From Dyella_B acidisoli (GTDB lineage: Bacteria; Pseudomonadota; Gammaproteobacteria; Xanthomonadales; Rhodanobacteraceae), in assembly GCF_049532895.1 (NCBI RefSeq), contig NZ_CP064031.1, positions 3,162,001 to 3,226,000 of the forward strand: DNA of 64,000 bases. Reading direction: 5' to 3'. Position numbers and translations under genes: made by a program. Below the pieces are notes generated by a model that did not search any database, had not been told where the DNA came from, and saw only the letters and a program-made list of their open reading frames with translations. Positions within the stretch are counted from its first letter, which is position 1; the number at the start of each line of letters is the position of its first letter. This document shows positions 43,360 to 51,297 of this stretch, piece after piece.

Positions 43360-44061
43360 ATGATCGAATTCGGACACGGAACCCATGTCGGTTTGCGCCG
43401 CACGCGCAACGAAGACACTTACTATGCCGACGCAGCGCTTGGCCTGTTTCTGGTTGCAGACGGCATGGGCGGGCATCAGCACGGTGAGGTAGCTTCTGCG
43501 CTGGCACGAGATGCCATCGTGGATTGGGTCCGCAAGGGGAAATCGCTGGCGGAAGCTGTGCATAGTGCAGCGGCGCGATTGCTGGAACACACCCAACGCT
43601 ATGACGATGCCTTGCCAATGGGCACTACTGTCGCTGCCATCCGTTTTTCCGAACAGGACTACGAAGTAGTGTGGGTGGGCGACAGCCGCATCTACCAGTG
43701 GAAAGATGGATTACGGCAGATCAGTCACGATCACTCGCTGGTGCAGCGGCTAGTCGAAGCAGGCGCCATCGATGAAGTGCAGGCCAAGCGCCATCCCCAG
43801 CGCAATATCCTCACGCAAGCGCTGGGCATTACCGCGCTCGACCAATTGCATATCAGCATGGCGAAAGGTCGGCTCGAAGCAGGCATGAGTTTTCTGGTCT
43901 GCAGCGACGGACTCACAGAGGAAGTGAACAACAGTCGCATCGAAGCGATCATCGCCCGCCGCGATCTGGCTGCGCAGGAATGTCTCGACCATCTGCTGCT
44001 CGCTGCACTCGAAGAGGGCGGCAGTGACAACATCACGGCCATATTGGCGCGAATTCACTAG
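43360..44061 (+). CDS. PP2C-family serine/threonine phosphatase
   Basis: A 233-residue PPM-type phosphatase with the metal-binding motifs RNEDTYY, ADGMGGH and CSDGLTEEV and the late GGSDNITAI, all in normal order. It should dephosphorylate Ser/Thr on proteins, as Stp1 and PppA do in type VI secretion or stress signalling; no partner kinase or secretion gene is adjacent. The start is a choice between 43354 and 43360; the latter has GGCGG at reasonable spacing, while a longer frame from 43270 overlaps the tRNA-associated repeats. Confidence 0.88.
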   Translation: MIEFGHGTHVGLRRTRNEDTYYADAALGLFLVADGMGGHQHGEVASALARDAIVDWVRKGKSLAEAVHSAAARLLEHTQRYDDALPMGTTVAAIRFSEQDYEVVWVGDSRIYQWKDGLRQISHDHSLVQRLVEAGAIDEVQAKRHPQRNILTQALGITALDQLHISMAKGRLEAGMSFLVCSDGLTEEVNNSRIEAIIARRDLAAQECLDHLLLAALEEGGSDNITAILARIH

Positions 44062-44090
44062 CACGCTCGGTGCTCGCGTAGGCAGGCAAG

Positions 44091-44810
44091 CTACGCTTCC
44101 AACTCCTGCTTACGCCATATGGACTGACCACCCGCACTTTTGTCCAACGCATCGAGTCGCTGTGAGTGGGCGCTAACTTCTTCCTCGCTGGCGCGCAGCA
44201 CACGCGGCCGTCGTGCAAGGACCAGCGGAGCAATCACAGCGCGAACCCCACTGGTTTCTGCACCACCCTCGAATCCAAGATCCAACACCACCTGCCCGGA
44301 CGTCATCGCCAGATAGACGTCCGCCAACAACTGCGCGTCGATCAGGCCGCCGTGCAGGTCGCGTGCGGAATTGTCGACGCCGAGGCGTTTGCACAGTGCA
44401 TCCAGGCTGTTGCGCTGCCCTGGATACCGCTCACGTGCCATGAGCAACGTATCCAGCACATTGCAGCGATCGGCAAGGCGACCATATTGGGCACCTGCTC
44501 GCGCGAGTTCGGCATCGATAAAGCCGACGTCGAATGCGGCGTTGTGAATGATCAGCTCCGCGCCATCAATAAACGCCAGAAATTCATCCACGACTTCTTG
44601 GAAACGCGGTTTATCGAGCAGAAACTCGTCTTCAATGCCTGTAACTGCACGCGCGCCTTCATCGATCGCGCGCTCGGGATTGAGATAGGTCTGGTAATGG
44701 CGTCCGGTAAGCCGGCGCTCGACCATTTCGACGCAGGCGATTTCGATCAGGCGATGGCCTTGGCGTACTTCCAAGCCGGTGGTTTCGGTATCTAGAACAA
44801 TCTGCCTCAT
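44091..44810 (-). CDS. dnaQ: DNA polymerase III epsilon subunit (proofreading exonuclease)
   Basis: A 239-residue DEDDh exonuclease that proofreads for DNA polymerase III. Exo I is LDTETTG (Asp7, Glu9), Exo II is IIHNAAFDVGF, and Exo III is HGGLIDAQLLADV. A C-terminal tail (about residues 185-239) should carry the site for the alpha subunit. Its start overlaps the rnhA stop codon by four bases (ATGA), so the two are translationally coupled. Confidence 0.96.
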   Translation of the reverse strand: MRQIVLDTETTGLEVRQGHRLIEIACVEMVERRLTGRHYQTYLNPERAIDEGARAVTGIEDEFLLDKPRFQEVVDEFLAFIDGAELIIHNAAFDVGFIDAELARAGAQYGRLADRCNVLDTLLMARERYPGQRNSLDALCKRLGVDNSARDLHGGLIDAQLLADVYLAMTSGQVVLDLGFEGGAETSGVRAVIAPLVLARRPRVLRASEEEVSAHSQRLDALDKSAGGQSIWRKQELEA

Positions 44811-45250
44811 GCCAATTTCCTGAATTGCTCTGCTTGCTCACGTGCCGCCTGATCCACGCGTTCGTTTTCATCATGCCCGCTATGGCCTTTCACCCATTGC
44901 CAGCGAATCTGGTGAGGCGCGGCAGCAGTGGACAATCGTTGCCAGAGATCCTGATTCTTTACCGGCTTTTTGTCAGCAGTGCGCCATCCATTGCTGATCC
45001 AACGCGGCACCCATTCTTCGATGCCTTGCATCACGTAGCGGGAATCGGTGGTCAGCACGACTTTGCAGGGGCGCTTGAGTGCTTCGAGCGCCTGGATGGC
45101 GGCGAGCAATTCCATGCGGTTGTTGGTGGTCTGCGCCTCACCGCCGCTCAGCATGCGTTCGGTGCCTTTGGCTCTCAACAGCGCCGCCCATCCTCCCGGG
45201 CCGGGATTGCCGAGGCATGCGCCATCGGTAAACACTTCCACTTCTGCCAC
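44807..45250 (-). CDS. rnhA: ribonuclease HI
   Basis: RNase HI cuts the RNA strand of RNA-DNA hybrids. The 147-residue protein shows the catalytic aspartate in FTDGACLGNPGPGG (Asp9), glutamate in NNRMELLAA, aspartate in TTDSRYV and the last acidic residue in NERVDQAA. I begin at GTG (45250), with GGAG seven bases upstream and the family length; the frame continues open to 45595 but the additional sequence overlaps the upstream methyltransferase and shows no domain. It is coupled to dnaQ and follows the methyltransferase by 41 bases. Confidence 0.95.
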   Translation of the reverse strand: MAEVEVFTDGACLGNPGPGGWAALLRAKGTERMLSGGEAQTTNNRMELLAAIQALEALKRPCKVVLTTDSRYVMQGIEEWVPRWISNGWRTADKKPVKNQDLWQRLSTAAAPHQIRWQWVKGHSGHDENERVDQAAREQAEQFRKLA

Positions 45251-45291
45251 TCGTTCGGCTCCGTCTCTGATCTTGTTCTTCGGGTAATAAC

Positions 45292-45969
45292 TCAGCTTAC
45301 CGAACTGCGACGCGCACCAGGCGCAAGGCCGGCTCTCACCGGTGCAGTGACGGGCTTGGGACGCAGGCGGGACGGCGCGCTTGCCGGACCCTTTTTGCGT
45401 GCGACCAGCACGTACCCCCCGCCAAGCCAGCCAGATATTTTGCCCGATGCCACCGTAGACCGCGGCAACAGCTGGCCTACACGTTGCACGCGTTCCACCA
45501 AAACTTCTGAACGGCGCAGGCGCGCAGCGAGTTGAATAGGAGACTTGGCGTGGGTGGCGCTGCCACGCGTCCGCCAAAGCCACCATGGCGTCCATCCGCT
45601 CAATGGGCTGACGCCTGTCAGAACCAGTAACCCGCCAGGCGCCAGCACGCGCACGATCTCGTCCAGGGACAGCGGGGCCAGTTCCAATGCATGGCGCAGC
45701 AGAATGAGATCGAACGCCTCATCCATGAACGGCAGTGGCTCGTCGGCGCTAGCGGATACATCGCCCCACAAGCGCCCTTCGACAAGGCGCAGCGTGACCC
45801 ATTGGCTCAGGTAGGGCGGATTCGGTGGTTCGTCGCCCGCCGCCGCGGAGAGCAACAAGGCCCGGGACCCTGCGCAGCGGCGCACGTCGGGCATGTAGGC
45901 GACCGTCTCATCGGCCAACAGACTACGCATCGGCGCACTTGCATAAATGTCCTGGGTGCGCTGTTGCAT
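45292..45969 (-). CDS. SAM-dependent methyltransferase (YafS-like)
   Basis: A 225-residue type 11 methyltransferase. The segment DEAFDLILLRHALELA and the following LDEIVRVLAPGGLLVLTG are the usual mid-domain motifs; the glycine-rich motif I is degenerate here (RALLLSAAAGDE). The C-terminal 40 residues are rich in Pro, Arg and Ala. Its place upstream of rnhA-dnaQ and divergent from gloB matches yafS of E. coli. The substrate is unknown. Confidence 0.82.
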   Translation of the reverse strand: MQQRTQDIYASAPMRSLLADETVAYMPDVRRCAGSRALLLSAAAGDEPPNPPYLSQWVTLRLVEGRLWGDVSASADEPLPFMDEAFDLILLRHALELAPLSLDEIVRVLAPGGLLVLTGVSPLSGWTPWWLWRTRGSATHAKSPIQLAARLRRSEVLVERVQRVGQLLPRSTVASGKISGWLGGGYVLVARKKGPASAPSRLRPKPVTAPVRAGLAPGARRSSVS

Positions 45970-46195
45970 CTACTGGAGGCCTGTCAAAAGCATGTGGGCA
46001 GAGTTTAGCGGTTGGCTTTACAAAGACGAACCATGGCACAACAGCGTTCGAACAATCTTTCGATTAACGCCTATCTAACGATCCAGGGCGGTTCGGGTCT
46101 TATAGTCGGCGATCTCGCGCAAGCCGGACGCCTGCGCCAGTCGATACGAAGGATGTGCTGGTCTGTCTACATGGCCCGTAAGGTGACCATGCAGC

Positions 46196-46996
46196 ATGAA
46201 CCAGCCGTCCGCAACAGAGCGGAGATCGCCCTTGCACGTCGTACCGTTACCGGCGCTTGCCGACAACTACATCTGGCTGCTGCACGACGACAGCGGCCAT
46301 GCCATCGTCGTCGACCCCGGCGAAGCCTCGCCGGTCGAATCCGCCCTGCACGCTCGCAAGCTCAAGCTGTGCGCGATCCTGCTAACGCATCATCATGACG
46401 ACCATATTGGTGGTGCGGGCAGGCTGCGCGACATGTACGACGTGCCCGTCTACGCACCCGACGATGCGCGCATTGCGATAGCCACACATCGCGTACAAGA
46501 CGGCGGCACTGTGGTGCTCGGTCAACCTTCCGCGCGCTTCCAAGTCATGGCTGTGCCGGGGCATACGCTCAGCCATATCGCTTATGTTGGCGAAGGTGTA
46601 CTGCTTTGTGGCGACACACTGTTCAGCCTGGGCTGCGGTCGGCTGTTCGAAGGCACGCCCACTCAGATGCTCTCCTCGCTGCAGCGCATTGCCTCATTGC
46701 CCGGTGATCTGCTGGTCTGCTGCGCGCATGAGTACACCTCCGCCAATGGCCGCTTCGCACAGTCCGTAGAACCCAACAATGCGGCGCTCAAGCAGCGGGT
46801 GGACGAAGTCGCCCGCCTGCGTGCGAATCATCAACCAAGCGTGCCGGCCACACTATCGAGCGAATTGGCCTGCAATCCTTTCCTGCGCGTCAACAGCGAA
46901 AGCGTCATCGAATGGTGCCGCCAGCATGGTGCTGCCAACGATCCAGTTGCCCGCTTCGCTGCGTTGCGCTCTGCCAAGGATGTGTTCCGCGCATGA
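46196..46996 (+). CDS. gloB: hydroxyacylglutathione hydrolase (glyoxalase II)
   Basis: GloB hydrolyses S-lactoylglutathione to D-lactate and glutathione in methylglyoxal detoxification. The 266-residue metallo-beta-lactamase-fold protein has THHHDDHIGG, the later metal ligands in PGHTLSH, GDTLFSLGCGR and HEYTSANGRF, and the C-terminal glutathione-binding region NPFLR. The ATG at 46196 is used, but a TTG at 46232 preceded by GGAG at seven bases would give a start closer to the E. coli protein. It is divergent from the yafS-like gene and overlaps mltD by four bases. Confidence 0.95.
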   Translation: MNQPSATERRSPLHVVPLPALADNYIWLLHDDSGHAIVVDPGEASPVESALHARKLKLCAILLTHHHDDHIGGAGRLRDMYDVPVYAPDDARIAIATHRVQDGGTVVLGQPSARFQVMAVPGHTLSHIAYVGEGVLLCGDTLFSLGCGRLFEGTPTQMLSSLQRIASLPGDLLVCCAHEYTSANGRFAQSVEPNNAALKQRVDEVARLRANHQPSVPATLSSELACNPFLRVNSESVIEWCRQHGAANDPVARFAALRSAKDVFRA

Positions 46997-48237
46997 GTTA
47001 CGTACGACGACTGCTACCCGTTGCACTGACGTCGCTGCTTGCTGCGTGCGCCACACCTCCTGCGAACAAGTCGGCACACGTTCCGGCCATTACGCCGCCA
47101 CCGGTTCCCACACCCTCGACGTCCCTGCCCTCACCGCAAGTGCCTGCACCGCAGACCACTCCTGAGATCACTACGGCGAACGTGTGGGACAAACTGCGCG
47201 ACAGCTTCGCCATGTCGGACTGCGATGCGGATCCACAGATCATGGTGTGGGCACACCGCTACACGCAAAACCCACAACGCTTCGAAGCGCAAATGAGCGA
47301 TGCCCTGCCACAGATCGTTTACGTGCAGCAGGCCGCCGAAAAGTACGATGTGGCCGGTGAATTCGTGCTGCTGCCATGGGTAGAAAGCCAATATCGGCCC
47401 GTACCCGGCCACCGCAATTTGCCCGCCGGCATGTGGCAACTCGTGCAAAGCACGGCGCGTGTGATGGGGCTGCATGTGGATCACAGTTACGACGGTCGGT
47501 TGGATACATCCGCTTCGACCGACGGCGTGATGCGCATGTTGCACGACTATCACAGCGAGCTGCATGATTGGCGCCTGGTCGATTACGCATACAATCGCGG
47601 CGAATTCGGTGTGCAGCGACTAGTGCAGCAGCATGGCTTGCCGCCGGATGAGCCAGCCATTCCAAAGCTGCAGGTACCTCGCATTACACGCGAACATCTC
47701 ACCAAGTTGCTGGCCATTTCCTGCGTGGTGCGCGATCCCTCGCGCTTCAATGTCGAATTGCCCACGTTGCCTGCCGATCAGCATCTGGAAACGGTAGAGG
47801 TCAACCGCAGCATGACGCTGACCACTGCCGCGGGTCACGCGGGTATGGAAACTGACGACCTCAGGCGTCTGAATCCAGCCCTGCAAAACAACTTTCTAGT
47901 CATGAACGGTCCTGGGCATCTATTGATGCCGCATCGCAATGCCGAACAGCTGCGCAACGCCATGCAAATTGCCAACGATCAGGACATGACAGCCAGCATG
48001 TCTGCCCGATCTCCGTTACCGGCCATCTATGTAGATCAGCCTGAAAGCAACTCGCAAGACGAAGCCGACAAGCCACAACGAGCAAGAACCCACGTCGTGA
48101 AGCCCGGCGAAAGCTTGTGGCAGATCGCGCGCAGTTATTCCACGAGCGTAAGTACGCTTGAGCGTCTGAATCATTTGCACGGCAAAGCGTTGAAGCCCGG
48201 CCAGGTAATCAAGCTCGATTCGCCTGACAAACGTTAA
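46993..48237 (+). CDS. mltD: membrane-bound lytic murein transglycosylase D
   Basis: A 414-residue outer-membrane lipoprotein that cleaves peptidoglycan. It has a lipobox LLAAC (Cys18 approximately), a proline-rich linker, an SLT domain (about residues 100-250) with the catalytic glutamate in LLPWVESQYRP, and a C-terminal LysM repeat (about 368-410) starting THVVKPGESLWQIARSY; an earlier LysM (about 265-310) is degenerate. The ATG overlaps the gloB stop codon. The gloB-mltD order is as in E. coli. Confidence 0.92.
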   Translation: MSYVRRLLPVALTSLLAACATPPANKSAHVPAITPPPVPTPSTSLPSPQVPAPQTTPEITTANVWDKLRDSFAMSDCDADPQIMVWAHRYTQNPQRFEAQMSDALPQIVYVQQAAEKYDVAGEFVLLPWVESQYRPVPGHRNLPAGMWQLVQSTARVMGLHVDHSYDGRLDTSASTDGVMRMLHDYHSELHDWRLVDYAYNRGEFGVQRLVQQHGLPPDEPAIPKLQVPRITREHLTKLLAISCVVRDPSRFNVELPTLPADQHLETVEVNRSMTLTTAAGHAGMETDDLRRLNPALQNNFLVMNGPGHLLMPHRNAEQLRNAMQIANDQDMTASMSARSPLPAIYVDQPESNSQDEADKPQRARTHVVKPGESLWQIARSYSTSVSTLERLNHLHGKALKPGQVIKLDSPDKR

Positions 48238-48297
48238 GGCCTGGTGCCAGCGTCGCCAGCTGCAGCGGAACAATCGATGCCCGACCGTGTGGATTAG

Positions 48298-48447
48298 CAC
48301 CCATCGCTTCTCCAAAGCGTGACGGTCGACGAGGTTGTCAATGTCTGAGGTATTCCTGTCCTCCGATCTTGATCTTGCATCGGGTATCACCGGTGAAATC
48401 GCTTATGCGGATGTGACTACAACATCCTGGGCGTGACCGGCGTTTAA
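48298..48447 (+). pseudogene. fabI: decayed 3' end of fabI (enoyl-ACP reductase)
   Basis: Read in three frames, this stretch spells the C-terminus of FabI. 48319-48345 gives VTVDEVVNV; 48353-48400 gives FLSSDLDLASGITGEI (with a GATCTT duplication at 48365-48376); 48418-48447 gives YNILGVTGV and a stop. Shifts of frame near 48345 and 48416 and the lack of any upstream FabI sequence after mltD show that it is not functional. The FabI consensus here is NVAAFLSSDLASGITGE followed by YVDAGYNI. It lies downstream of ppiD, convergent with it; fabI is near ppiD in Pseudomonas aeruginosa. The terminator at 48467-48502 may originally have been its own. Identification rests on the translated pattern only. 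Confidence 0.72.
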
Positions 48448-48466
48448 TTCTTGCAAATCATTCAAC

Positions 48467-48502
48467 GAAAAAGGCGGCCCTTTCGAGCCGCCTTTTCTTT
48501 TC
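48467..48502. terminator. terminator between the fabI remnant and ppiD
   Basis: A GAAAAAGGCGGC / GCCGCCTTTTC stem with a short loop and A/T runs on both sides; it should terminate ppiD on the minus strand and any plus-strand transcript. Confidence 0.9.
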
Positions 48503-48522
48503 GCAAGATCGCCTGCACTTGA

Positions 48523-50439
48523 TTACATGCGCTCTTTGGCAATCTCGACCTTGGCTTTCGCCTTGAGCATGTCGACCAAACCTTGCGCCTCCATGCCGCC
48601 GTACACCTGCACCATCTGGCGATAGAGCTGTTGGCGATCATCTGCGGTCATCTTGGAAAGGTCCCCAGCTTCGACTTTGTCCACGGCCAGGATGGCGTAT
48701 GTGCCGTGATCCAGCGCGACATTGGCGTACTGCGGCTTGCCATCAGCGGCGGGATGCGGTGTCTTGAACGCTTGCGTCAGCACCGGTTGCGGCACATTCT
48801 GGCCCTGCTGTTGCACGCGCTGCGCCTGGTTCACGCTCTGCAGGTCGGCGTGTTCGGCCTTGGCCAACGCAACGAGGTCCTCGCCCTTGCTCAGGCGCTG
48901 CACCAGCACCTCAGCTTTCTTGCTTGCCGCGTCAGCAATGCGCTGATCGAGAATCTTCTGCACGATCGCGTCATGGACTTCGGCAACTGGCTTGACCGAC
49001 GCTGGCACGTGCTTGTCCACGCGCACTACGACGGAATCATTCTTGCCGAGGTTGATTAATGTGGAATTGTTACCCGCGACGAGCACGTCATTGGAAAACG
49101 CAGCAGCAACCAACTTGGGATTGGAGGCAATGCCCTGACCGCCTTCACGGCCAAACAGCGGCGCCTCCTTGATCTGCAGATTCAGTGCCTTCGCTGCCGG
49201 TTCCAACGAACCAGGATTCTGCGAGGTCAGGTCAGTCATCTTACCCGCGGTTTCGTTGTAAACGCGGTCGAGTTCGCCAGTCGTGGCTTCTTTCAGCAAC
49301 TGATCGCGCACTTGTTCGAACGGCTTGGTCTGACCACTGCGCAAGTCACGCAGATAGATGATGTGATAGCCCTCGTCGGACAGAACAGGCTTGGAGACCT
49401 GCCCTTTCTGCAACGCGAACATGGCCGAATCGAAAGCGGCGTTGGTTACACCTTTCTGCAGCCAGCCCAAGTCGCCGCCCTGCAGCTTCGAACCCAAGTC
49501 GTCCGAATCCTGCTGTGCGAGTTTGGCGAAATTAGCCGGCGTCACTTCGGCGGCGATCTTTTCGGCCTTCTCCAGCGCGGTCTTCTGCTGTGCAGGCGTT
49601 GCGTTCTTCGGCACATTGATCAGGATGTGCGAAACCTCTCGCTCTTCCGGCATACCGAAGCGAGCGAGCTCGTTCTGATAACGCTTTTTCAGATCGTCTT
49701 CAGAGGGCTGCGTATCCGCCTTCAGATCTGCGCCGTTCACTTCGACGTACTTCAACGACACCTGTTCCGGATTCATGAAATCCGCTTGATGTGCCTTGTA
49801 GTAATCTTGCACTTGCGCGTCAGTTACCTGGCTATCCTCCGGCGCGGGGCGCGGCAGGATGAAATAGCGGATGTCCCTGCGCTGAAGCCTTAGCTCCAGG
49901 TAACGCTCGATGTCCGCGGGCGTCACGATCGTGCTGCCGCTGATCGCATCAGACAGCAGACTGCCTTCCATCGAGGTGCGCAAATTATCCTGGTACATCT
50001 GCGGCGAGATGCCGGCTCCAGCAAGCTGCGCACGGTACATGTTGGGATCGAATTTGCCGTCAACCTGGAACGCCGGCTGTGCAGCAATCGCGTCGCGCAG
50101 CGCTTGGTCGGAGACGCGCATGCCAAGGTCTTCATTGGCCTGCAGCAGCAACTGTTGACTGACTAGCTCGTCCAGCACCTGCTGCTTGAATTCGGGCTTG
50201 TCGAACAGGCTCGCGTCAAATTGGTCGCCCATTTGCGCGCGCTGCTGCTGACGAATGCGGTTGATCGTATCTTGGAACTGCTGCTGGCTGACTTCGCGTT
50301 TGCCAATCTTGGCGACGAAGTCTTCAACGTGTGAACTGAAGTAGCCTTCAATGCCGAAGAACGACATCGCAAATACGGCAACCCCCAGCACGACTATCGC
50401 CGGCCATCCTTGCATCTTGTCGCGTAATGACTGCAGCAT
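48523..50439 (-). CDS. ppiD: periplasmic folding chaperone PpiD
   Basis: A 638-residue inner-membrane-anchored SurA-like chaperone that helps proteins leaving the Sec translocon. One membrane helix lies at about residues 12-34 (WPAIVVLGVAVFAMSFFG), followed by a SurA-N-like domain with QQFQDTINRIRQQQR, a central parvulin domain (about residues 260-360, with VSHILI, GGDLGWLQKG and SDEGYHIIYL) and a C-terminal chaperone region. The ATG at 50439 gives the family start MLQSLRDKMQGW. It is downstream of hupB and two tRNAs. Confidence 0.94.
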   Translation of the reverse strand: MLQSLRDKMQGWPAIVVLGVAVFAMSFFGIEGYFSSHVEDFVAKIGKREVSQQQFQDTINRIRQQQRAQMGDQFDASLFDKPEFKQQVLDELVSQQLLLQANEDLGMRVSDQALRDAIAAQPAFQVDGKFDPNMYRAQLAGAGISPQMYQDNLRTSMEGSLLSDAISGSTIVTPADIERYLELRLQRRDIRYFILPRPAPEDSQVTDAQVQDYYKAHQADFMNPEQVSLKYVEVNGADLKADTQPSEDDLKKRYQNELARFGMPEEREVSHILINVPKNATPAQQKTALEKAEKIAAEVTPANFAKLAQQDSDDLGSKLQGGDLGWLQKGVTNAAFDSAMFALQKGQVSKPVLSDEGYHIIYLRDLRSGQTKPFEQVRDQLLKEATTGELDRVYNETAGKMTDLTSQNPGSLEPAAKALNLQIKEAPLFGREGGQGIASNPKLVAAAFSNDVLVAGNNSTLINLGKNDSVVVRVDKHVPASVKPVAEVHDAIVQKILDQRIADAASKKAEVLVQRLSKGEDLVALAKAEHADLQSVNQAQRVQQQGQNVPQPVLTQAFKTPHPAADGKPQYANVALDHGTYAILAVDKVEAGDLSKMTADDRQQLYRQMVQVYGGMEAQGLVDMLKAKAKVEIAKERM

Positions 50440-50521
50440 GGATTCTTTCCGCAATGATGTATGCGCGTTGCCGCGCGTAACTTAAACAACAAGGGCGCCA
50501 CGGGGGCGCCCTTGCAAACCG

Positions 50522-50598
50522 TGGCGGAGCGGACGGGACTCGAACCCGCGACCTCCGGCGTGACAGGCCAGCATTCTAACCGACTGAACTACCGCTCC
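50522..50598 (-). tRNA. tRNA-Asp (GTC), copy 2
   Basis: 77 bases with encoded CCA. It is identical to the plus-strand copy at 37805-37881 and lies between tRNA-Val and ppiD. Confidence 0.97.
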
Positions 50599-50605
50599 AC
50601 ATTAC

Positions 50606-50680
50606 TGGTGGGTGCTGTAGGGATCGAACCTACGACCCTCGCCTTGTAAGGGCGACGCTCTACCGCTGAGCTAAGCACCC
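50606..50680 (-). tRNA. tRNA-Val (TAC)
   Basis: 75 bases with encoded CCA. The anticodon loop CTTACAA sits in the GCC/GGC stem. It is 17 bases after hupB and 7 before tRNA-Asp. Confidence 0.97.
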
Positions 50681-50697
50681 GGACCCTATCGGGCCGC

Positions 50698-50970
50698 TTA
50701 GTTTAGGGCGTCCTTGAGCGTCTTACCAGCCTTGAAGGCCGGGACTTTGGATGCCGCGATCTTGATCTCCTCGTTCGTACGGGGATTGCGGCCGGTACGA
50801 GCGGCGCGGCTGCGCACAGTGAAGGTGCCAAAGCCGACGACCGCGACGTCGTCGCCGTTCTGCAGAGCCTTCTGCACGGTCTCGAAGAACGCTTCGAGCG
50901 CACGGCCTGCGTCAGCCTTGGTCAGTTCGGCTTTTTCGGCAACGGCATTGATCAGATCGGTTTTATTCAT
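50698..50970 (-). CDS. hupB: DNA-binding protein HU-beta
   Basis: A 90-residue histone-like protein that bends DNA. It starts MNKTDLINAVAEKAELTK and has the DNA-binding arm GRNPRTNEEIKI. The length and sequence are typical of HU-beta. The ribosome-binding site GGGAG lies upstream of the ATG. It has its own promoter (51115-51143) and is followed by two tRNA genes. Confidence 0.98.
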   Translation of the reverse strand: MNKTDLINAVAEKAELTKADAGRALEAFFETVQKALQNGDDVAVVGFGTFTVRSRAARTGRNPRTNEEIKIAASKVPAFKAGKTLKDALN

Positions 50971-51114
50971 TGAGTTACTCCCTTAAACAGGTATTCGGCC
51001 CGCGGAACGGTTGGGATGGGACAACGCGGGAAAGGATCATCGGAATCGTGCAGGGCGCGGCCTCGCAGACCCGCATCGCTGTGTATGGCTTGAGGCCCAG
51101 GATGGCGGTGAGCC

Positions 51115-51143
51115 TTTATACCAGCGCCCCCAAGGGTCCGCAA
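51115..51143 (-). promoter_or_regulatory. sigma-70 promoter of hupB
   Basis: On the minus strand TTGCGG (51138-51143), a 17-base spacer and TATAAA (51115-51120), giving a leader of about 140 bases. The remainder of the 327-base gap between hupB and lon (50971-51297) holds only this promoter, the leader and the lon terminator; no gene was seen. Confidence 0.65.
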
Positions 51144-51243
51144 TACAAGCTATACCAACGCATTGCGGGATATTCAGCAGCGCGCATTCGCGCACGGCCA
51201 GAAGCTAAGCAAAGGTCATCCAGAAACGTTGGTCACAAGAAAA

Positions 51244-51274
51244 GACAGGCGACACATGATGTGTGTCGCCTGTC
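51244..51274 (-). terminator. terminator of lon
   Basis: A perfect 13-bp stem (GACAGGCGACACA and its complement) around TGATG; on the minus strand it is followed by TTTTCTT. Confidence 0.85.
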
Positions 51275-51297
51275 GCAAGGTTCAATGCAACGATGAA

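Noticed and set aside
45251..45595. N-terminal extension of RNase HI
   Set aside because: It overlaps the methyltransferase gene and has no domain; the GTG at 45250 fits the family length.
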